A stretch of DNA of 64,000 bases from Lathyrus oleraceus (GCF_024323335.1 NC_066579.1:235837475-235901474); one strand, 5' to 3'. Counted from the first letter of the stretch, positions 10,985 to 22,067 are shown. The notes: generated by a model from the sequence alone, not told the origin. Made by a program: numbers and translations.

Positions 10985-12138
10985 TTATTGCTGATATTGC
11001 TGAGATGATTGTTGATTGTTATTATGCTGCTGATATTGTTGATTATCTCTGAAAACAGGTGCTATATGAGCCACCTGGTGCTGGTTACTGGCGGGACGCA
11101 CAATCTTCCTCCTCACAGAGGGTCTTCTAGGTTTCACATGGGAGGTCACAACATGTGCCTCTCCATCTTTCTTCTTTGCAAACGCCCCATACCGTTTGGC
11201 AGAAGAGCCTTCTTCCTTGGTTAGCCGTCCTTCTCTAACCCCTTCTTCTAGACACATCCCCATATTCACCATCTCGATGAAGTCAGAAGGAGCGCTAGCA
11301 ATCATCCGCTCATAATAAAATGAACTCAAGGTCTTCAAAAAGATCTTGGTCATTTCCTTCTCTTCTAGCGGAGGCACAATCTGAGCTACCAACTCTCGCC
11401 ACCTCTGGGCATACTCTTTGAAAGTCTCCTTGTCCTTCTGGGACATGGCCCTTAGCTGATCCCGATCGGGAGCCATATCCATATTATACTTGTATTGCTT
11501 GACGAAGGCCTCGCCAAGATCGTTGAAGGAACGGATGTTCGCACTGTCCAAACCCATATACCAACGCAGAGCTGCACCGGATAAACTGTCCTGAAAGTAG
11601 TGGATGAGCAACTGGTCATTATCAGTCTGAGTTGACATCTTCCTGGCATACATGATCAGGTGGCTGAGAGGACAAGTGTTCCCCTTGTATTTTTCAAAGT
11701 CAGGGACCTTGAATTTCACCGGAATCTTCACATTGGGAACCAAGCATAATTCAGCTGCAGACTTGCCAAAGAGATCCTTTCCTCTAAGAGTCTTCAATTC
11801 CTTGCGAAGCTCAAGAAATTGGTCATTCATAGCGTCCATCTTCTCATGAACATCTGGGCCCTCAGATGGCTCAAAATGATAGATGGTGTCGTCTACCCTA
11901 GGCATGGTATGCACGACAGGAGGAGGGACAGCAAGGACCGGGCTAGATGCCGGCATAGAAGCAAAAGTTGGAGCAGGGCCCTCAGGCATAAAGTTGGGAG
12001 GCATCACCCACGAAAATCCGGCTGGCATAACTGTCGGCACAAAGTGTGCACTGGCTGTAGGCACAGTTGAGGAAACAATCTCAGAAATGACTGTCCTCTC
12101 GGGAGGAGTTGAAGGTGTTGGAGAAGACTGGCTCTGGG
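10985..12138 (-). pseudogene. gag: T3 gag, capsid region, interrupted by T4 and one stop
   Basis: The frame is open from the T4 edge (12138) to a TAA at 10985, inside a Gln-rich linker (QQYQQ*QHCP), most simply a CAA to TAA change. The central region has the gypsy retrotransposon Gag signature: FEKYKGNTCPLSHL, HYFQDSLSGAALRWYM, EAFVKQYKYNMDMAPDR, FKEYAQRWRE. A Pro/Ala/Met-rich N-terminal segment precedes it. The N-terminal exon lies beyond T4 at 22647-22733, and the frame is continuous across the target duplication. The product would form the virus-like particle shell. Confidence 0.85.
12134..12138 (+). repeat. T4 target-site duplication, left copy (CTGGG)
   Basis: CTGGG directly left of the T4 3' LTR. 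The matching copy is at 22647-22651. A further copy at 13824-13828 belongs to the displaced Ogre segment. Confidence 0.9.
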
Positions 12139-13236
12139 TGTTAGACGGTGTGGCTAGTGATCGAGAGAGGGGGTGAATAGATCACCTCTTCTTAATTTAA
12201 CGGATTTGAAATTTTATCAGAGTTTTCAAAGTTGGCGGAAAAATCAGTCCCGAATCGACTTCCGTCTATTCTGAACCGCTACTAGAAAGCCGGACACACA
12301 AGTTTAATTGCTGGATTTTAATGAGAATGACAGAACCAATTCACACCAGAATTATAACTAATTGAATGCACTTATCATTAAAGTCTATTTCCAATGAATA
12401 AAATCTAGCTAACCGTTTTATCAAACAGTTGGTGTGTATGTGATCAATGTTAAACAGCAATGAAGTTTGATTAAAGTTTTCTTGCCACTGCTGTCTTGAA
12501 AAAGAAGCAATCACCACACACTAACTAAAATTGCGAAAACAGTTTGAAAAACGTAAAGAGGAATAAGGTAAGAGTACGATACGCAGAGATTTGGTAAGGA
12601 AGTTCCCCACGTCGTCCTCGCGTGTGGGTACGTCTCCCTCTCAATTTCAAATGAAATTGAGAACTTTGATTATCAATTATTGCCGAATCCGTTGATACAA
12701 GGTTATGATACAAAGACAGAATTCTAAACTCTAAGAACCTCTTCTTGTATAAACCTTCACTTGATCTGAGCACGATCAAGATTTTCCTGCACAAAGTTGC
12801 AAACAATTCACCGGTTCCACGACCTGCTTGCGAAATCCCCCGACCTCCAAACGCAACGCTGCGGCTGAATATGTTCTGCAAATGTGACTCCCAAACCCTC
12901 AAGAACACTCCAGTTCTTGAAGGACAAACCAGTAGGTTTTTCCTAGAAACCCCCTTCAATCTTCGACTCAGCTAGATCCTCGATCGTTCCACTGCGAACC
13001 ACAGCTAGATCCTTGATCGTACCACTGAACGTTATCTCGATGCTTCTTTAATCCAAAGAACAAGAATGGTTATGTGTAAATGTTCTTGAAGAAAAGTAAT
13101 TGAGAAGATGAAGAAGATGAAGTCTCTTTCAGGTTTCTAATTGCTCACAAAACAATTGCTCCAACACTGCTTTTGATCTGTGTTCAATTGTTTTCCCTCA
13201 ATGAATTCGTGTTTTTGCACTGCTGTTGTAACCTGT

Positions 13237-13244
13237 CTTTTATA
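13237..13244 (-). promoter_or_regulatory. TATA box, T4 3' LTR
   Basis: TATAAAAG on the minus strand, about 45 bp downstream of the palindrome array. Confidence 0.6.
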
Positions 13245-13285
13245 TGCTGCAAAACAGTTGCTGTTATAACATAAAATAGTCTTTT

Positions 13286-13616
13286 GTATTGATGCATAAG
13301 GGTGTGTATCGATACATACTGTAAATAATGTGAATTTTGGTGAAATTGATTATTCATGTATCGATGCAAAGGTCGTGTGTATCGATGCAAGTGCTTATTA
13401 CACTAGTATGTATCGATGCCTGGTGCGTATGTATTGATACACAGGCTGTTTCAATTTGTCATGTATCGATGCAGGGATCGTGTGTATCGATGCATAAAGT
13501 ATTTTGTCTTCCATGTATTGATGCATGACTCGTGTGCATCGATGCATACTGAACAGAAAGGTTTTATGATTTATCTCATGCTGTGTGTATCGATGCAGAG
13601 GCTTTATGTATCGATG
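13286..13616. repeat. ATCGAT palindrome array in T4 3' LTR U3
   Basis: About nine exact ATCGAT cores, mostly within GTATCGATGCA or TATCGATACA, plus three ATTGAT variants in about 330 bp. The spacers are unrelated and irregular, so this is not a simple tandem repeat. The other LTR has the same array at 22109-22439. Confidence 0.85.
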
Positions 13617-13823
13617 CTTACTGACATAAAATGCATTTTAATTGTTATTTAAAGGGGAATATCAATGTAGGTTTGTATGTACAGTTATGCAACACTATAG
13701 TGGGATGAAAAACATAATAAAACACACATGTATCATGTAATGCAATGCACAACCAACATTTGGATGATGATCACACAATTTGCTATCATTAAAAATTAAT
13801 TCAAGGTAAGGAATTTTCTCACA

Positions 13824-14226
13824 CTGGGCAGCCAGGAATGATTCCATCAAAGCACTCAGTCTGGCGACCTCTTCTTTGAGTTCACGGTTCTCTTGCTCTA
13901 GATGATCCATCAATTTGGAAGAGTTGGCTCTAGTGTAGTACCGGTGAGTCAGCTTGCCTTCAAAATAAATGAAGAGCACAGAGTTAGACCACAGGACCAG
14001 AAGTCGGGAACAAAACCTGCTTATGCATATGATGCATGCAATGCTTGTGCATATGATTTATTTTTATATTTCAAAGGAACTTTAGGGTTTTATTTGCAAA
14101 TTTTGGAAATATTAAACATTTTATCATATATGGAAATATCTCATCAAATTATATCAGGAAAAAGAAGTACATCATTGTCAATCATATACAAGAGAAAAAG
14201 GAAAGTAAACATCCTATGGATCCCTA
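13824..14226 (-). repeat. Displaced 403-bp copy of T3 (Ogre) gag N-terminus inside T4
   Basis: It matches 22647-23049 with one difference seen by eye (T/C in ATCAATTTGG, 13916). It includes the target duplication CTGGG, the Gag N-terminal codons for LMDHLEQENRELKEEV and the upstream intergenic sequence. It lies between the T4 env-like ORF and the T4 3' LTR, where the element's own polypurine tract should be. Confidence 0.9.
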
Positions 14227-15325
14227 CCGGTATTGGAGGGGCTGTAGGTTCAGGTACGTAGTTGGTGGGAGACCACCTTCGTGGCACCCAATCTCCCCAA
14301 CCGGTATTGGCTTCAGCTTGTGGTGCATCTGTTTCAGCCGCATCCTGCATCTCTTCATCAGGCTGATCTTCAGCAACATGGATGCGTTCCGAAGGCATGT
14401 CAAAATTGTAAATTCTGGTTTTGGATTTTCTTTCGAAGAAATAGAAGCATTTGCGTTCCTTGTCCCACCGATATCCCATATGCGATAGAGTGGCAGAGTC
14501 GAATTCTTGAGTTGCAGATGGAGATAGGAGAGGCACAATAGGTATTGCAACTTTCCAAAACTTAAGAATTTTCATTATTTGAGAGGCATACCCTAGAGCC
14601 ACAGTTTTGGAGCTGTCTCGCACATAAAATAGACGTTTTACAAAGTAGTTCGCCCAATTTAAGAGAATCTTATTTTGCAGAATGTAGAGAAGATGTATGC
14701 CAGGCCTATCCAACCGAGAGTGGCCACTGTTGGTTGGACGCAGAATGTGTGTAATGATCCAGTGAAGAATACGCGGAGTTTGCTTGATCATACCTGACGT
14801 GACGTGTTCATCCTCACTCAATGGTCTATCAATCTTTAGGATAGAAGGAGTAAAGTCCTTCATGTCAAATTCAGGATCAAAGTGCAGGTCATGCCAGGAC
14901 TTGACAGCCATCGACGGAAGCGGCATTTGAAACACCGTTTCCCAATCAGAGGCTTCAAAGGTATATGTTCTGACTCCGATAGAACACCGGAACATATAGC
15001 CTCTACCAGTTTGCAAACCAGCATAAAAGGCCCGGATGAAATCCTCATGATACTCATCTTTTGTAGATAGAAAGGACCCAAGTCTTTGTGCATGTAAGAG
15101 TTCAACTACTTCATTTAGGTGCAGATGAACATCATCTGTTTTATCAAAGATATGAGGTTTCATTACCAACCTGGCCTTGAAGGATTCCTCAAATTCAGCA
15201 GCAATGGCAGGATGAAGTATGTCTAAGGCATTTGAAGGAACATCTGGTGGTTGCTGAGAAGTACCGGCTGCTTCCTTTCCCTTTCCTTTTCCTTTTGCTC
15301 TGGCTGGAATAGTGCGTGGAGGCAT
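14144..15325 (-). CDS. T4 env-like ORF (plant-transposon-protein-like domain), chimeric C-terminus
   Basis: A 393-codon frame starting at the ATG at 15325. A basic N-terminus (ARAKGKGKGKEAAG) is followed by a domain resembling the putative plant transposon protein domain of SIRE env-like ORFs: ILHWIITHILRPTNSGHSRL, then a hydrophobic region GIHLLYILQNKILLNWANYF and FWKVAIPIVPLL. An acidic tail (DQPDEEMQDAAETDAPQAE) comes after. The first 366 or so codons belong to T4; the last 26 (IHRMFTFLFLLYM...) come from the displaced Ogre segment and are probably not native. No signal peptide is evident. It has its own gene-like leader with an upstream palindrome array. Function is unknown; 'env-like' refers to position only. 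Confidence 0.7.
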   Translation of the reverse strand: MPPRTIPARAKGKGKGKEAAGTSQQPPDVPSNALDILHPAIAAEFEESFKARLVMKPHIFDKTDDVHLHLNEVVELLHAQRLGSFLSTKDEYHEDFIRAFYAGLQTGRGYMFRCSIGVRTYTFEASDWETVFQMPLPSMAVKSWHDLHFDPEFDMKDFTPSILKIDRPLSEDEHVTSGMIKQTPRILHWIITHILRPTNSGHSRLDRPGIHLLYILQNKILLNWANYFVKRLFYVRDSSKTVALGYASQIMKILKFWKVAIPIVPLLSPSATQEFDSATLSHMGYRWDKERKCFYFFERKSKTRIYNFDMPSERIHVAEDQPDEEMQDAAETDAPQAEANTGWGDWVPRRWSPTNYVPEPTAPPIPVGIHRMFTFLFLLYMIDNDVLLFPDII

Positions 15326-15460
15326 GGTGATGTGAGATTTAGGGTTTTACCAAGTTTGTGAGAGAGAGTGAAGATGAGGAGGATTAGGGTTAGCCACTGG
15401 TTTTGGGGTTTTTGAGGGCAGATGAGATGAAGTAATGAGATAGGAAGTGATATGATTGGC
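15326..15460 (-). promoter_or_regulatory. Gene-like leader / possible core promoter of T4 env-like ORF
   Basis: On the minus strand it holds AGCCAATCA (CCAAT box), a pyrimidine patch CTTCACTCTCTCTCAC, two telo-box-like AACCCTAA/AAACCCTAA motifs, then CACATCACC before the ATG. No clear TATA box is seen. The arrangement resembles a plant gene leader more than retroelement interior; promoter activity is inferred. Confidence 0.35.
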
Positions 15461-15467
15461 TGATGTG

Positions 15468-15672
15468 TCGATGCATGAGAGAGAAGGAAATTGCATTTAA
15501 TTCAGATAGCATCAGTATGTATCGATGCAGAAGGTCATGAGTCGATGCCAAATATTCACAATGGGCATGTGTATCGATACATGCGATGGATGCATCGATG
15601 CATCCTGAAGCAGTTTTTCAAAAATTGAATTTTAGAGTGTTTGGATCGATGCATGCTTCGTTGGTGTCGATG
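15468..15672. repeat. Second ATCGAT palindrome array, upstream of T4 env-like ORF
   Basis: Four exact ATCGAT cores (near 15520, 15573, 15595, 15645), one in TGCATCGATGCATC, plus three GTCGATGC variants (15468, 15541, 15667). The motif is the same as in the LTR U3. It lies about 140-350 bp upstream of the env-like start codon. The rest of 15673-15955 shows nothing recognisable. Confidence 0.75.
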
Positions 15673-15955
15673 CATACTGATGCTTAACTGGCTTTTAATG
15701 AATTTTAATGCAGTATGAGTATGCATTATGCACTATGTTATGATGATTATGCTCAAGAGAGATTCAGAAGTCAGATTGTTAATGTGCACACAATATGGAC
15801 AGGAGTATATGCAGTCAAATTTTATATCAACTAGAGTAAGAACATTTGATGTAACATACACAATCACTTAGCAATAAGAGAATTGTAGAAAGGATTGATA
15901 TTACCTCTGTTGGAGAACTCGTGTGATGGATAATTGACATCTAAAACAGCTCTTA

Positions 15956-18900
15956 TCAACCATGGTGAGGCATAATATAATTAAGAGATAACATGCTTAT
16001 GACATCAACTGAGAAAGATCTAAGATTCCCAATTCGCGACGAATGTTGAAGAAACGGTTCCGTTGCCAATGGTTTAGTGAAAATATCAGCGAGTTGATTT
16101 TTGGAATCAACGTGCTCAAAGACAACGTCTTCTTTTTCAACATGGTCACGAAGGAAATGATGTCTAATCTCTATGTGTTTAGTGCGTGAGTGTAAAACAG
16201 GGTTTTTAGTAAGGTTTATGGCACTAGTGTTGTCACATTTGATAGGAATACGTTTGAGTTGAATGTTGAAGTCTTGTAGTTGCTGCTTCAGCCATAAAAT
16301 CTGAGCGCAACAACTACCGGCTGCAACGTATTCTGCCTCTGCAGTTGACAAAGCCACAGAAACTTGCTTTTTGCTATGCCAACTGACCAAGGAGTTTGAA
16401 AACATGTGACATGTGCCACTTGTGCTTTTCCTATCTGATTTGCAGCCAGCAAAATCAGAATCGGAGTACCCTACTAAGCTACAATCACTTCCTTTGGAGT
16501 ACCAAAGCCCATATTTAGGTGTTCCGTGAAGATATCTAAATATGCGCTTCACCGCTTTTAGGTGCGATTCCTTAGGATTTGATTGATAGCGTGCACACAT
16601 ACAGACACTAAACATGATGTCTGGTCTAGAAGCAGAAAGATATAAGAGAGATCCAATCATACCTCTGAACCTTTTGACATCTACACACTTACCGTGCTCA
16701 TCCTTATCTAGATTTCCGTTGGTAGGCATTGAGGTGTCGATTGATTTTGAATCGTTCATTCCAAAGCGCTTGAGTAGTTCTCTGCAGTATTTTGTTTGAC
16801 ATACTGTTGTACCCTCATCAAGTTGCTTTATTTGCAGTCCTAGGAAGTAGTTCAGCTCCCCCATTAGACTCATCTCAAATTCACCCTGCATAACCTTAGA
16901 AAATTCTTCGACCAAGTGAATGTTAGTTGAACCAAATATGATATCGTCGACATAAACTTGAACTAAAAGAATGTGCTTCCCTTTGTGTTTAATAAAGAGA
17001 GTATTGTCCACTTTACCTCTTGAATATCCATGATCAATTAGGAATTTGCTAAGCCTTTCATACCAAACCCGAGGGGCTTGTTTAAGACCATACAAAGCTC
17101 GTTTTAATTTGTAAACATGATCTGGATTTTCAGCATTTTCAAAACCGGGAGGTTGTGAAACATATACTTCTTCATTTATAACACCATTAAGAAAGGCACT
17201 CTTTACGTCCATTTGGTAAAGCTTAAAATCCTTAGAACACGCATAGGCAAGCAAAAGACGTATAGCTTCAAGGCGAGCAACTGTAGCATAAGTTTCCTCA
17301 TAGTCTATGCCCTCCTCTTGGTTATACCCTTGTGCTACTAAACGTGCCTTGTTCCTAGTAATCACTCCGTTTTCATCAAGCTTGTTCCTAAAAACCCACT
17401 TAGTGCCTATGATATGATGATCTCGCGGACGAGGGACAAGTTCCCAAACGTCATTTCTTTTAAATTGATTAAGCTCTTCTTGCATGGCCATGAGCCAAAA
17501 TTCATCAATCAAGGCCTCTTTGACATTCTTAGGTTCTACTTGTGAAACAAACGCGAAGTGAGAACAAAAATTACTTATCTTAGAACGAGTCAATACTCCC
17601 TTTGAAATGTCTCCCAAGATGTTGTCAATGGGATGGTCTTTTGAGGATCTCCAAGCTGTTGGAAGATCATTCACTTCAGCTGTCTTTTCTTCCTCAATTT
17701 CTTCATGACAAGTATCTTCCTCCTTCTCATGGGCAGCTGTTTTGGACTGATCAGTTTCCTCAACAGCTTCCTTGAGTATGTCTTCTGTAGATATACCTGC
17801 GTCATCAAAAGAAATACATTTTCCGACATTTTTCGGATAAGACTCATCAAAAGAAACATGAACAGATTCTTCAACAGTAAGTAAACGCTTATTATACACT
17901 CTATATGCCTTACTTGACAGTGAGTAACCAAGAAAAATTCCTTCATCCGCTTTTGCATCAAACTTCCCAATGTTTTCCTTACCGTTATTCAAAACAAAAC
18001 ATTTACAACCGAATACGTGAAGATGTGACAAGTTTGGTTTTCTTCCTTTCAAAAGTTCATAAGGAGTTTTGTTTAAAATAGGGCGAATTGAGATTCTGTT
18101 TAGAACATAACAGGCTGTGCTAACAGCATCAGCCCAAAAGTATTTTGGTAATCCACCCTCATTAAGCATTGTTCTTGCCAACTCCTCTAAAACACGATTT
18201 TTACGCTCCACAACGCCATTTTGTTGTGGAGTGCGAGGAGCTGAAAAGTTATGCTCAATACCATACTTGTCATAAAACTTCTCAAAGTGGTAATTTTGAA
18301 ACTCACCACCATGATCACTACGAATTGTAACTATTTTGGAATTCATTTTGTTTTGGGACAGATTTGCAAAATTTTTAAAAGCAAAAAAAGTTTCATCTTT
18401 GCTATGAAGGAATATAGTCCAAGTGAATCTAGAGTAGTCATCAACTATTACAAAGCCATAGTAATTTCCACCTATGCTCTTTGTCCTAGAAGGTCCAAAG
18501 AGGTCCATATGGAGAAGCTCAAGGGGTCGTGAAGTTGAAATTACATTTTTAGATTTAAAAGACACCCTTATTTGCTTTCCCATTTGGCATGCGTCACATA
18601 GGTGGTCTTTTGAAAATTTTAATTTTGGTAGACCGACTACTAGATCCTTAGATACAACCTTATTTAGCAAATCGAAGTTAACATGAGCTAAACGTCTATG
18701 CCAAAGCCAAGAATCATCATTCAAGGTGACTAGACATTTAATATTTGTTAACGGTACATCAAACAAGTCAAGCATATAGATATTGTTTACTCTTACACCC
18801 TTAAACACAATGTTTTGTTCAGCATGGTCAATTATGCAGCAAGTTTTTGTAAACGAAACTTTATAGCCCATGTCGCATAGTTGACTTATGCTTAACAAAT

Positions 18901-19123
18901 TGTGTTTAAGTCCCTCAACTAAATGGACATTTGAAATAGTAGTGGTGGAGGGATTACCTACACTACCTTTGCCGAGTATAGCTCCTTTGTTGTTGTCTCC
19001 ATAAGTAACATACCCCTTTCTCTTTGCCTTGAAGTCTATAAAAAGCGATATGTCACCGGTCATGTGCCTCGAGCAGCCGCTGTCAAGAAACCACCTTCTA
19101 TCTGCGGAGGCAAGGCACTCATC
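15956..19123 (-). CDS. pol: T4 pol: protease, integrase, reverse transcriptase, RNase H
   Basis: An uninterrupted frame from just after a TAG (19124-19126) to 15956. Protease site DSG lies just before the first ATG (19063). Counting from that ATG: integrase zinc region H122/H127 to CDACQ 156-160, catalytic D187 (HMDLFG), D250 (RSDHGG) and E286 (VVERKNR) with 35 residues between the last two; RT with [11 protein letters not shown] around 617-627 and YVDD at 704-707; RNase H with [15 protein letters not shown] and CDNTSAINL; tail DIFTKPL. Family architecture is Ty1-copia (PR-INT-RT-RH). It is not in the gag frame. The domains look catalytically complete, so this is the best candidate copia polymerase in the window. 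Confidence 0.92.
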   Translation of the reverse strand, partial: DECLASADRRWFLDSGCSRHMTGDISLFIDFKAKRKGYVTYGDNNKGAILGKGSVGNPSTTTISNVHLVEGLKHNLLSISQLCDMGYKVSFTKTCCIIDHAEQNIVFKGVRVNNIYMLDLFDVPLTNIKCLVTLNDDSWLWHRRLAHVNFDLLNKVVSKDLVVGLPKLKFSKDHLCDACQMGKQIRVSFKSKNVISTSRPLELLHMDLFGPSRTKSIGGNYYGFVIVDDYSRFTWTIFLHSKDETFFAFKNFANLSQNKMNSKIVTIRSDHGGEFQNYHFEKFYDKYGIEHNFSAPRTPQQNGVVERKNRVLEELARTMLNEGGLPKYFWADAVSTACYVLNRISIRPILNKTPYELLKGRKPNLSHLHVFGCKCFVLNNGKENIGKFDAKADEGIFLGYSLSSKAYRVYNKRLLTVEESVHVSFDESYPKNVGKCISFDDAGISTEDILKEAVEETDQSKTAAHEKEEDTCHEEIEEEKTAEVNDLPTAWRSSKDHPIDNILGDISKGVLTRSKISNFCSHFAFVSQVEPKNVKEALIDEFWLMAMQEELNQFKRNDVWELVPRPRDHHIIGTKWVFRNKLDENGVITRNKARLVAQGYNQEEGIDYEETYATVARLEAIRLLLAYACSKDFKLYQMDVKSAFLNGVINEEVYVSQPPGFENAENPDHVYKLKRALYGLKQAPRVWYERLSKFLIDHGYSRGKVDNTLFIKHKGKHILLVQVYVDDIIFGSTNIHLVEEFSKVMQGEFEMSLMGELNYFLGLQIKQLDEGTTVCQTKYCRELLKRFGMNDSKSIDTSMPTNGNLDKDEHGKCVDVKRFRGMIGSLLYLSASRPDIMFSVCMCARYQSNPKESHLKAVKRIFRYLHGTPKYGLWYSKGSDCSLVGYSDSDFAGCKSDRKSTSGTCHMFSNSLVSWHSKKQVSVALSTAEAEYVAAGSCCAQILWLKQQLQDFNIQLKRIPIKCDNTSAINLTKNPVLHSRTKHIEIRHHFLRDHVEKEDVVFEHVDSKNQLADIFTKPLATEPFLQHSSRIGNLRSFSVDVISMLSLNYIMPHHG

Positions 19124-19131
19124 CTACAACA

Positions 19132-20910
19132 TCAAAAGAGAGAAGTTGGTACCCAACTTTCATTGGGTCCAAGTGGGTAAGTGCTAACATGGTTGCCTTT
19201 TGGCTTCCATTGATAAATGCCTTTAGGGACAAGAAATCTCCTAAATTTGCATTTCTCAATGGTATGGCCAGCATGGCAACAATAATGACATAAACCATGA
19301 TGATGTGTTTGTTGTTTCTTGTTCATTGAATCCTTTAGAATAAAAGAGAATTTTGCATATGGAGGATTCAATGACTTCTTAAACAACTTGGGGTCAACGG
19401 CATAAGTAACTTTAGGTTGTAGCGCTTTCTCTAATTTGACCTTAAGAGTGTTTACCTCTTTTTGCCAAATATAACAAGCGTCACAATACCTAACTCTACT
19501 ACATCCGTCAATGTCAATAGTTTTTGAATTTTCTGCAATACTAGTTTTCAATGCTTCTAAATCAATTTCAGCTTTGTTTACTTTACCTTCCAAAAAAGAG
19601 AAGATATGTTTGTCGGAAGATAGTCTTTTAAAAGCATCTACAGCTTCGTTATGCAGTTTTTCAAAAGCTATTTTTAGTTCCGAAAAAGACATAGAGGAGA
19701 AATTATTGTAATACGCTTGTTTTACCTTTTTGTCATTGTTTTTCTTCTTGTGGTAGGACAGATTTTTTGTGTGAGCCATAAGGCACAGATTTGCAGCTTC
19801 ATCATCATCACTTGAGCTTTGTGTGCTTGATGAATCACTATCACTTTCCCATGCAATATACGCTCTTCTTTGTTTGCTGTACCCTTTTGGCGAATCTTTT
19901 CTTTGATCCTTATATTTCATAGGGCAGTCCGTTTTATAGTGTCCGGATTTACCACAATTAAAACAGGATCCTCTTCCTCTACTCTTCTTGTTTTCTTCTT
20001 GTTTCGAATTTGTAGATTGTTTTCGAAACTTCATGAGATTTTTGTCGGAATGCTTGACTCCATTCTTTCGAATGAATCTATTGTATCTCCTTACAAACAG
20101 TCCCATTTCCTCATCATCCGAGTCTTTGTCACTACTTGAATCATTGTCGCTTTGCTCTTTTCGTGAGGACTTAGAGCTAGAAGCCACAAGAGCTATTGGC
20201 TTCTTCTCTCCCTCTTTGTCTCTTTTCTTCTCCTTTTCCTTCTTACTTTTATTCTCATATTTTTCAAGACTTTCCAAAGCTTGCTGATGTTCTTCCAGCT
20301 TTCCAAATAGAGTTGTAATCGTAAGTCTTGTAAGATCGTTGGCTTCCTTGATTGCTGTAACTTTAGGTTGCCACTCCCTGCTAAGACACCTGAGAATTTT
20401 ATTAGTAGCAATTTCATTGGAAATAGGTTTTCCAAGAGCATTCAATCGGTTAGTTAGATGAGTGAATCTCTTTTGCATGTCGGAGATGGATTCTCCTTGT
20501 TTCATGCGAAAGAGCTCAAACTCTTGATTGAGTGTGTTAATGCGGGACTGTTTTACTTCAGTAGTGCCCTCATGGGCAACTTCTAAAGCGTCCCACATTT
20601 CTTTAGCTGTCGTGCAATGGGATACTCGATAATACTCATCAACACCAAGTGCTGAAATTAACATGTTACGAGCTCTCCAATCGCACGACCACTTTTTCTC
20701 ATCTTTCTCATTCCAATCATCTTCTGGTTTAGGTACTATGGCGCCAGCCGCATTTGTCATAGTGATTTGAAACGGACCGTTTTCAATGGCAGCCCATACT
20801 AACCTATCCACAGAATTTATATGAACTCGCATGCAGTCTTTCCAGTAGCCATAATTTTCACCGTTGAAAATAGGCGCTCTATTATACGCCCCCTTTGGTT
20901 CAGAATCCAT
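19132..20910 (-). CDS. gag: T4 gag
   Basis: The ATG at 20910 (MDSEPKGAYNRAPIFNGENY) follows the primer site by 37 bases; the frame runs 592 codons to TGA at 19132-19134. Capsid region: YWKDCMRVHI, WDALEVAHEGT, FELFRMKQGESISDMQKRF, NKILRCLSREWQPKVTAI. A Lys/Glu-rich segment and an acid/serine-rich segment (SDSDSSSTQSSSDDDEA) flank a CCHC knuckle CFNCGKSGHYKTDC; a second, CHYCCHAGHTIEKC, lies near the C-terminus. It would form the particle and bind genomic RNA. The stop is conserved in position with T7 (see findings). Confidence 0.9.
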   Translation of the reverse strand: MDSEPKGAYNRAPIFNGENYGYWKDCMRVHINSVDRLVWAAIENGPFQITMTNAAGAIVPKPEDDWNEKDEKKWSCDWRARNMLISALGVDEYYRVSHCTTAKEMWDALEVAHEGTTEVKQSRINTLNQEFELFRMKQGESISDMQKRFTHLTNRLNALGKPISNEIATNKILRCLSREWQPKVTAIKEANDLTRLTITTLFGKLEEHQQALESLEKYENKSKKEKEKKRDKEGEKKPIALVASSSKSSRKEQSDNDSSSDKDSDDEEMGLFVRRYNRFIRKNGVKHSDKNLMKFRKQSTNSKQEENKKSRGRGSCFNCGKSGHYKTDCPMKYKDQRKDSPKGYSKQRRAYIAWESDSDSSSTQSSSDDDEAANLCLMAHTKNLSYHKKKNNDKKVKQAYYNNFSSMSFSELKIAFEKLHNEAVDAFKRLSSDKHIFSFLEGKVNKAEIDLEALKTSIAENSKTIDIDGCSRVRYCDACYIWQKEVNTLKVKLEKALQPKVTYAVDPKLFKKSLNPPYAKFSFILKDSMNKKQQTHHHGLCHYCCHAGHTIEKCKFRRFLVPKGIYQWKPKGNHVSTYPLGPNESWVPTSLF

Positions 20911-20947
20911 GCTGTTACAGGCAGCCACAGAGCACCAGCGAACCGGC

Positions 20948-20959
20948 GCTCTGATACCA
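20948..20959 (-). other. T4 primer-binding site (tRNA-iMet)
   Basis: TGGTATCAGAGC on the minus strand, a perfect match to the copia initiator-Met primer site, two bases from the LTR edge at 20962. Confidence 0.9.
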
Positions 20960-22059
20960 CTTGTTAGACGGTGTGGCTAGTGATCGAGAGGGGGGGTGAA
21001 TAGATCACCTCTTCTTAATTTAACGGATTTGAAATTTTATCAGAGTTTTCAAAGTTGGCAGAAAAATCAGTCCCGAATCGACTTCCGTCTATTCTGAACC
21101 GCTACTAGAAAGCCGGACACACAAGTTTAATTGCTGGATTTTAATGAGAATGACAGAACCAATTCACACCAGAATTATAACTAATTGAATGCACTTATCA
21201 TTAAAGTCTATTTCCAATGAATAAAATCTAGCTAACCGTTTTATCAAACAGTTGGTGTGTATGTGATCAATGTTAAACAACAATGAAGTTTGATTAAAGT
21301 TTTCTTGCCACTGCTGTCTTGAAAAAGAAGCAATCACCACACACTAACTAAAATTGCGAAAACAGTTTGAAAAACGTAAAGAGGAATAAGGTAAGAGTAC
21401 GATACGCAGAGATTTGGTAAGGAAGTTCCCCACGTCGTCCTCGCGTGTGGGTACGTCTCCCTCTCAATTTCAAATGAAATTGAGAACTTTGATTATCAAT
21501 TATTGCCGAATCCGTTGATACAAGGTTATGATACAAAGACAGAATTCTAAACTCTAAGAACCTCTTCTTGTATAAACCTTCACTTGATCTGAGCACGATC
21601 AAGATTTTCCTGCACAAAGTTGCAAACAATTCACCGGTTCCACGACCTGCTTGCGAAATCCCCCGATCTCCAAACGCAACGCTGCGGCTGAATATGTTCT
21701 GCAAATGTGACTCCCAAACCCTCAAGAACACTCCAGTTCTTGAAGGACAAACCAGTAGGTTTTTCCTAGAAACCCCCTTCAATCTTCGACTCAGCTAGAT
21801 CCTCGATCGTTCCACTGCGAACCACAGCTAGATCCTTGATCGTACCACTGAACGTTATCTCGATGCTTCTTTAATCCAAAGAACAAGAATGGTTATGTGT
21901 AAATGTTCTTGAAGAAAAGTAATTGAGAAGATGAAGAAGATGAAGTCTCTTTCAGGTTTCTAATTGCTCACAAAACAATTGCTCCAACACTGCTTTTGAT
22001 CTGTGTTCAATTGTTTTCCCTCAATGAATTCGTGTTTTTGCACTGCTGTTGTAACCTGT

Positions 22060-22067
22060 CTTTTATA
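22060..22067 (-). promoter_or_regulatory. TATA box of T4 5' LTR promoter
   Basis: TATAAAAG on the minus strand. This is the copy that would drive the T4 genomic RNA. Confidence 0.6.

Larger units (their letters stand above)
12139..13823 (-). repeat. T4 3' LTR (1685 bp)
   Basis: On the plus strand it runs from TGTTAGACGG to TTTTCTCACA. It matches 20962-22646 without indels. It carries the TATA box at 13237-13244 and a cluster of TATCGATGCA palindromes at 13286-13616. Confidence 0.9.

Noticed and set aside
13286..13652. Small frames encoding CVSMQ-rich peptides in the T4 LTR
   Set aside because: They arise from translation of the TGTATCGATGCA array; not protein-like.
14144..14226. LTR boundaries of T4 at 14226 and 23049 (2088-bp direct repeats)
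   Set aside because: The repeat is that long, but the outer 403 bp contain Ogre Gag codons, and the matching target duplication CTGGG lies at 22647-22651. The real LTRs are 1685 bp; the rest is displaced flank.
15360..15420. Telomeric repeat (CCCTAAA)
   Set aside because: Only single AACCCTAA motifs in the leader, consistent with telo-box elements or chance; no tandem telomere array.
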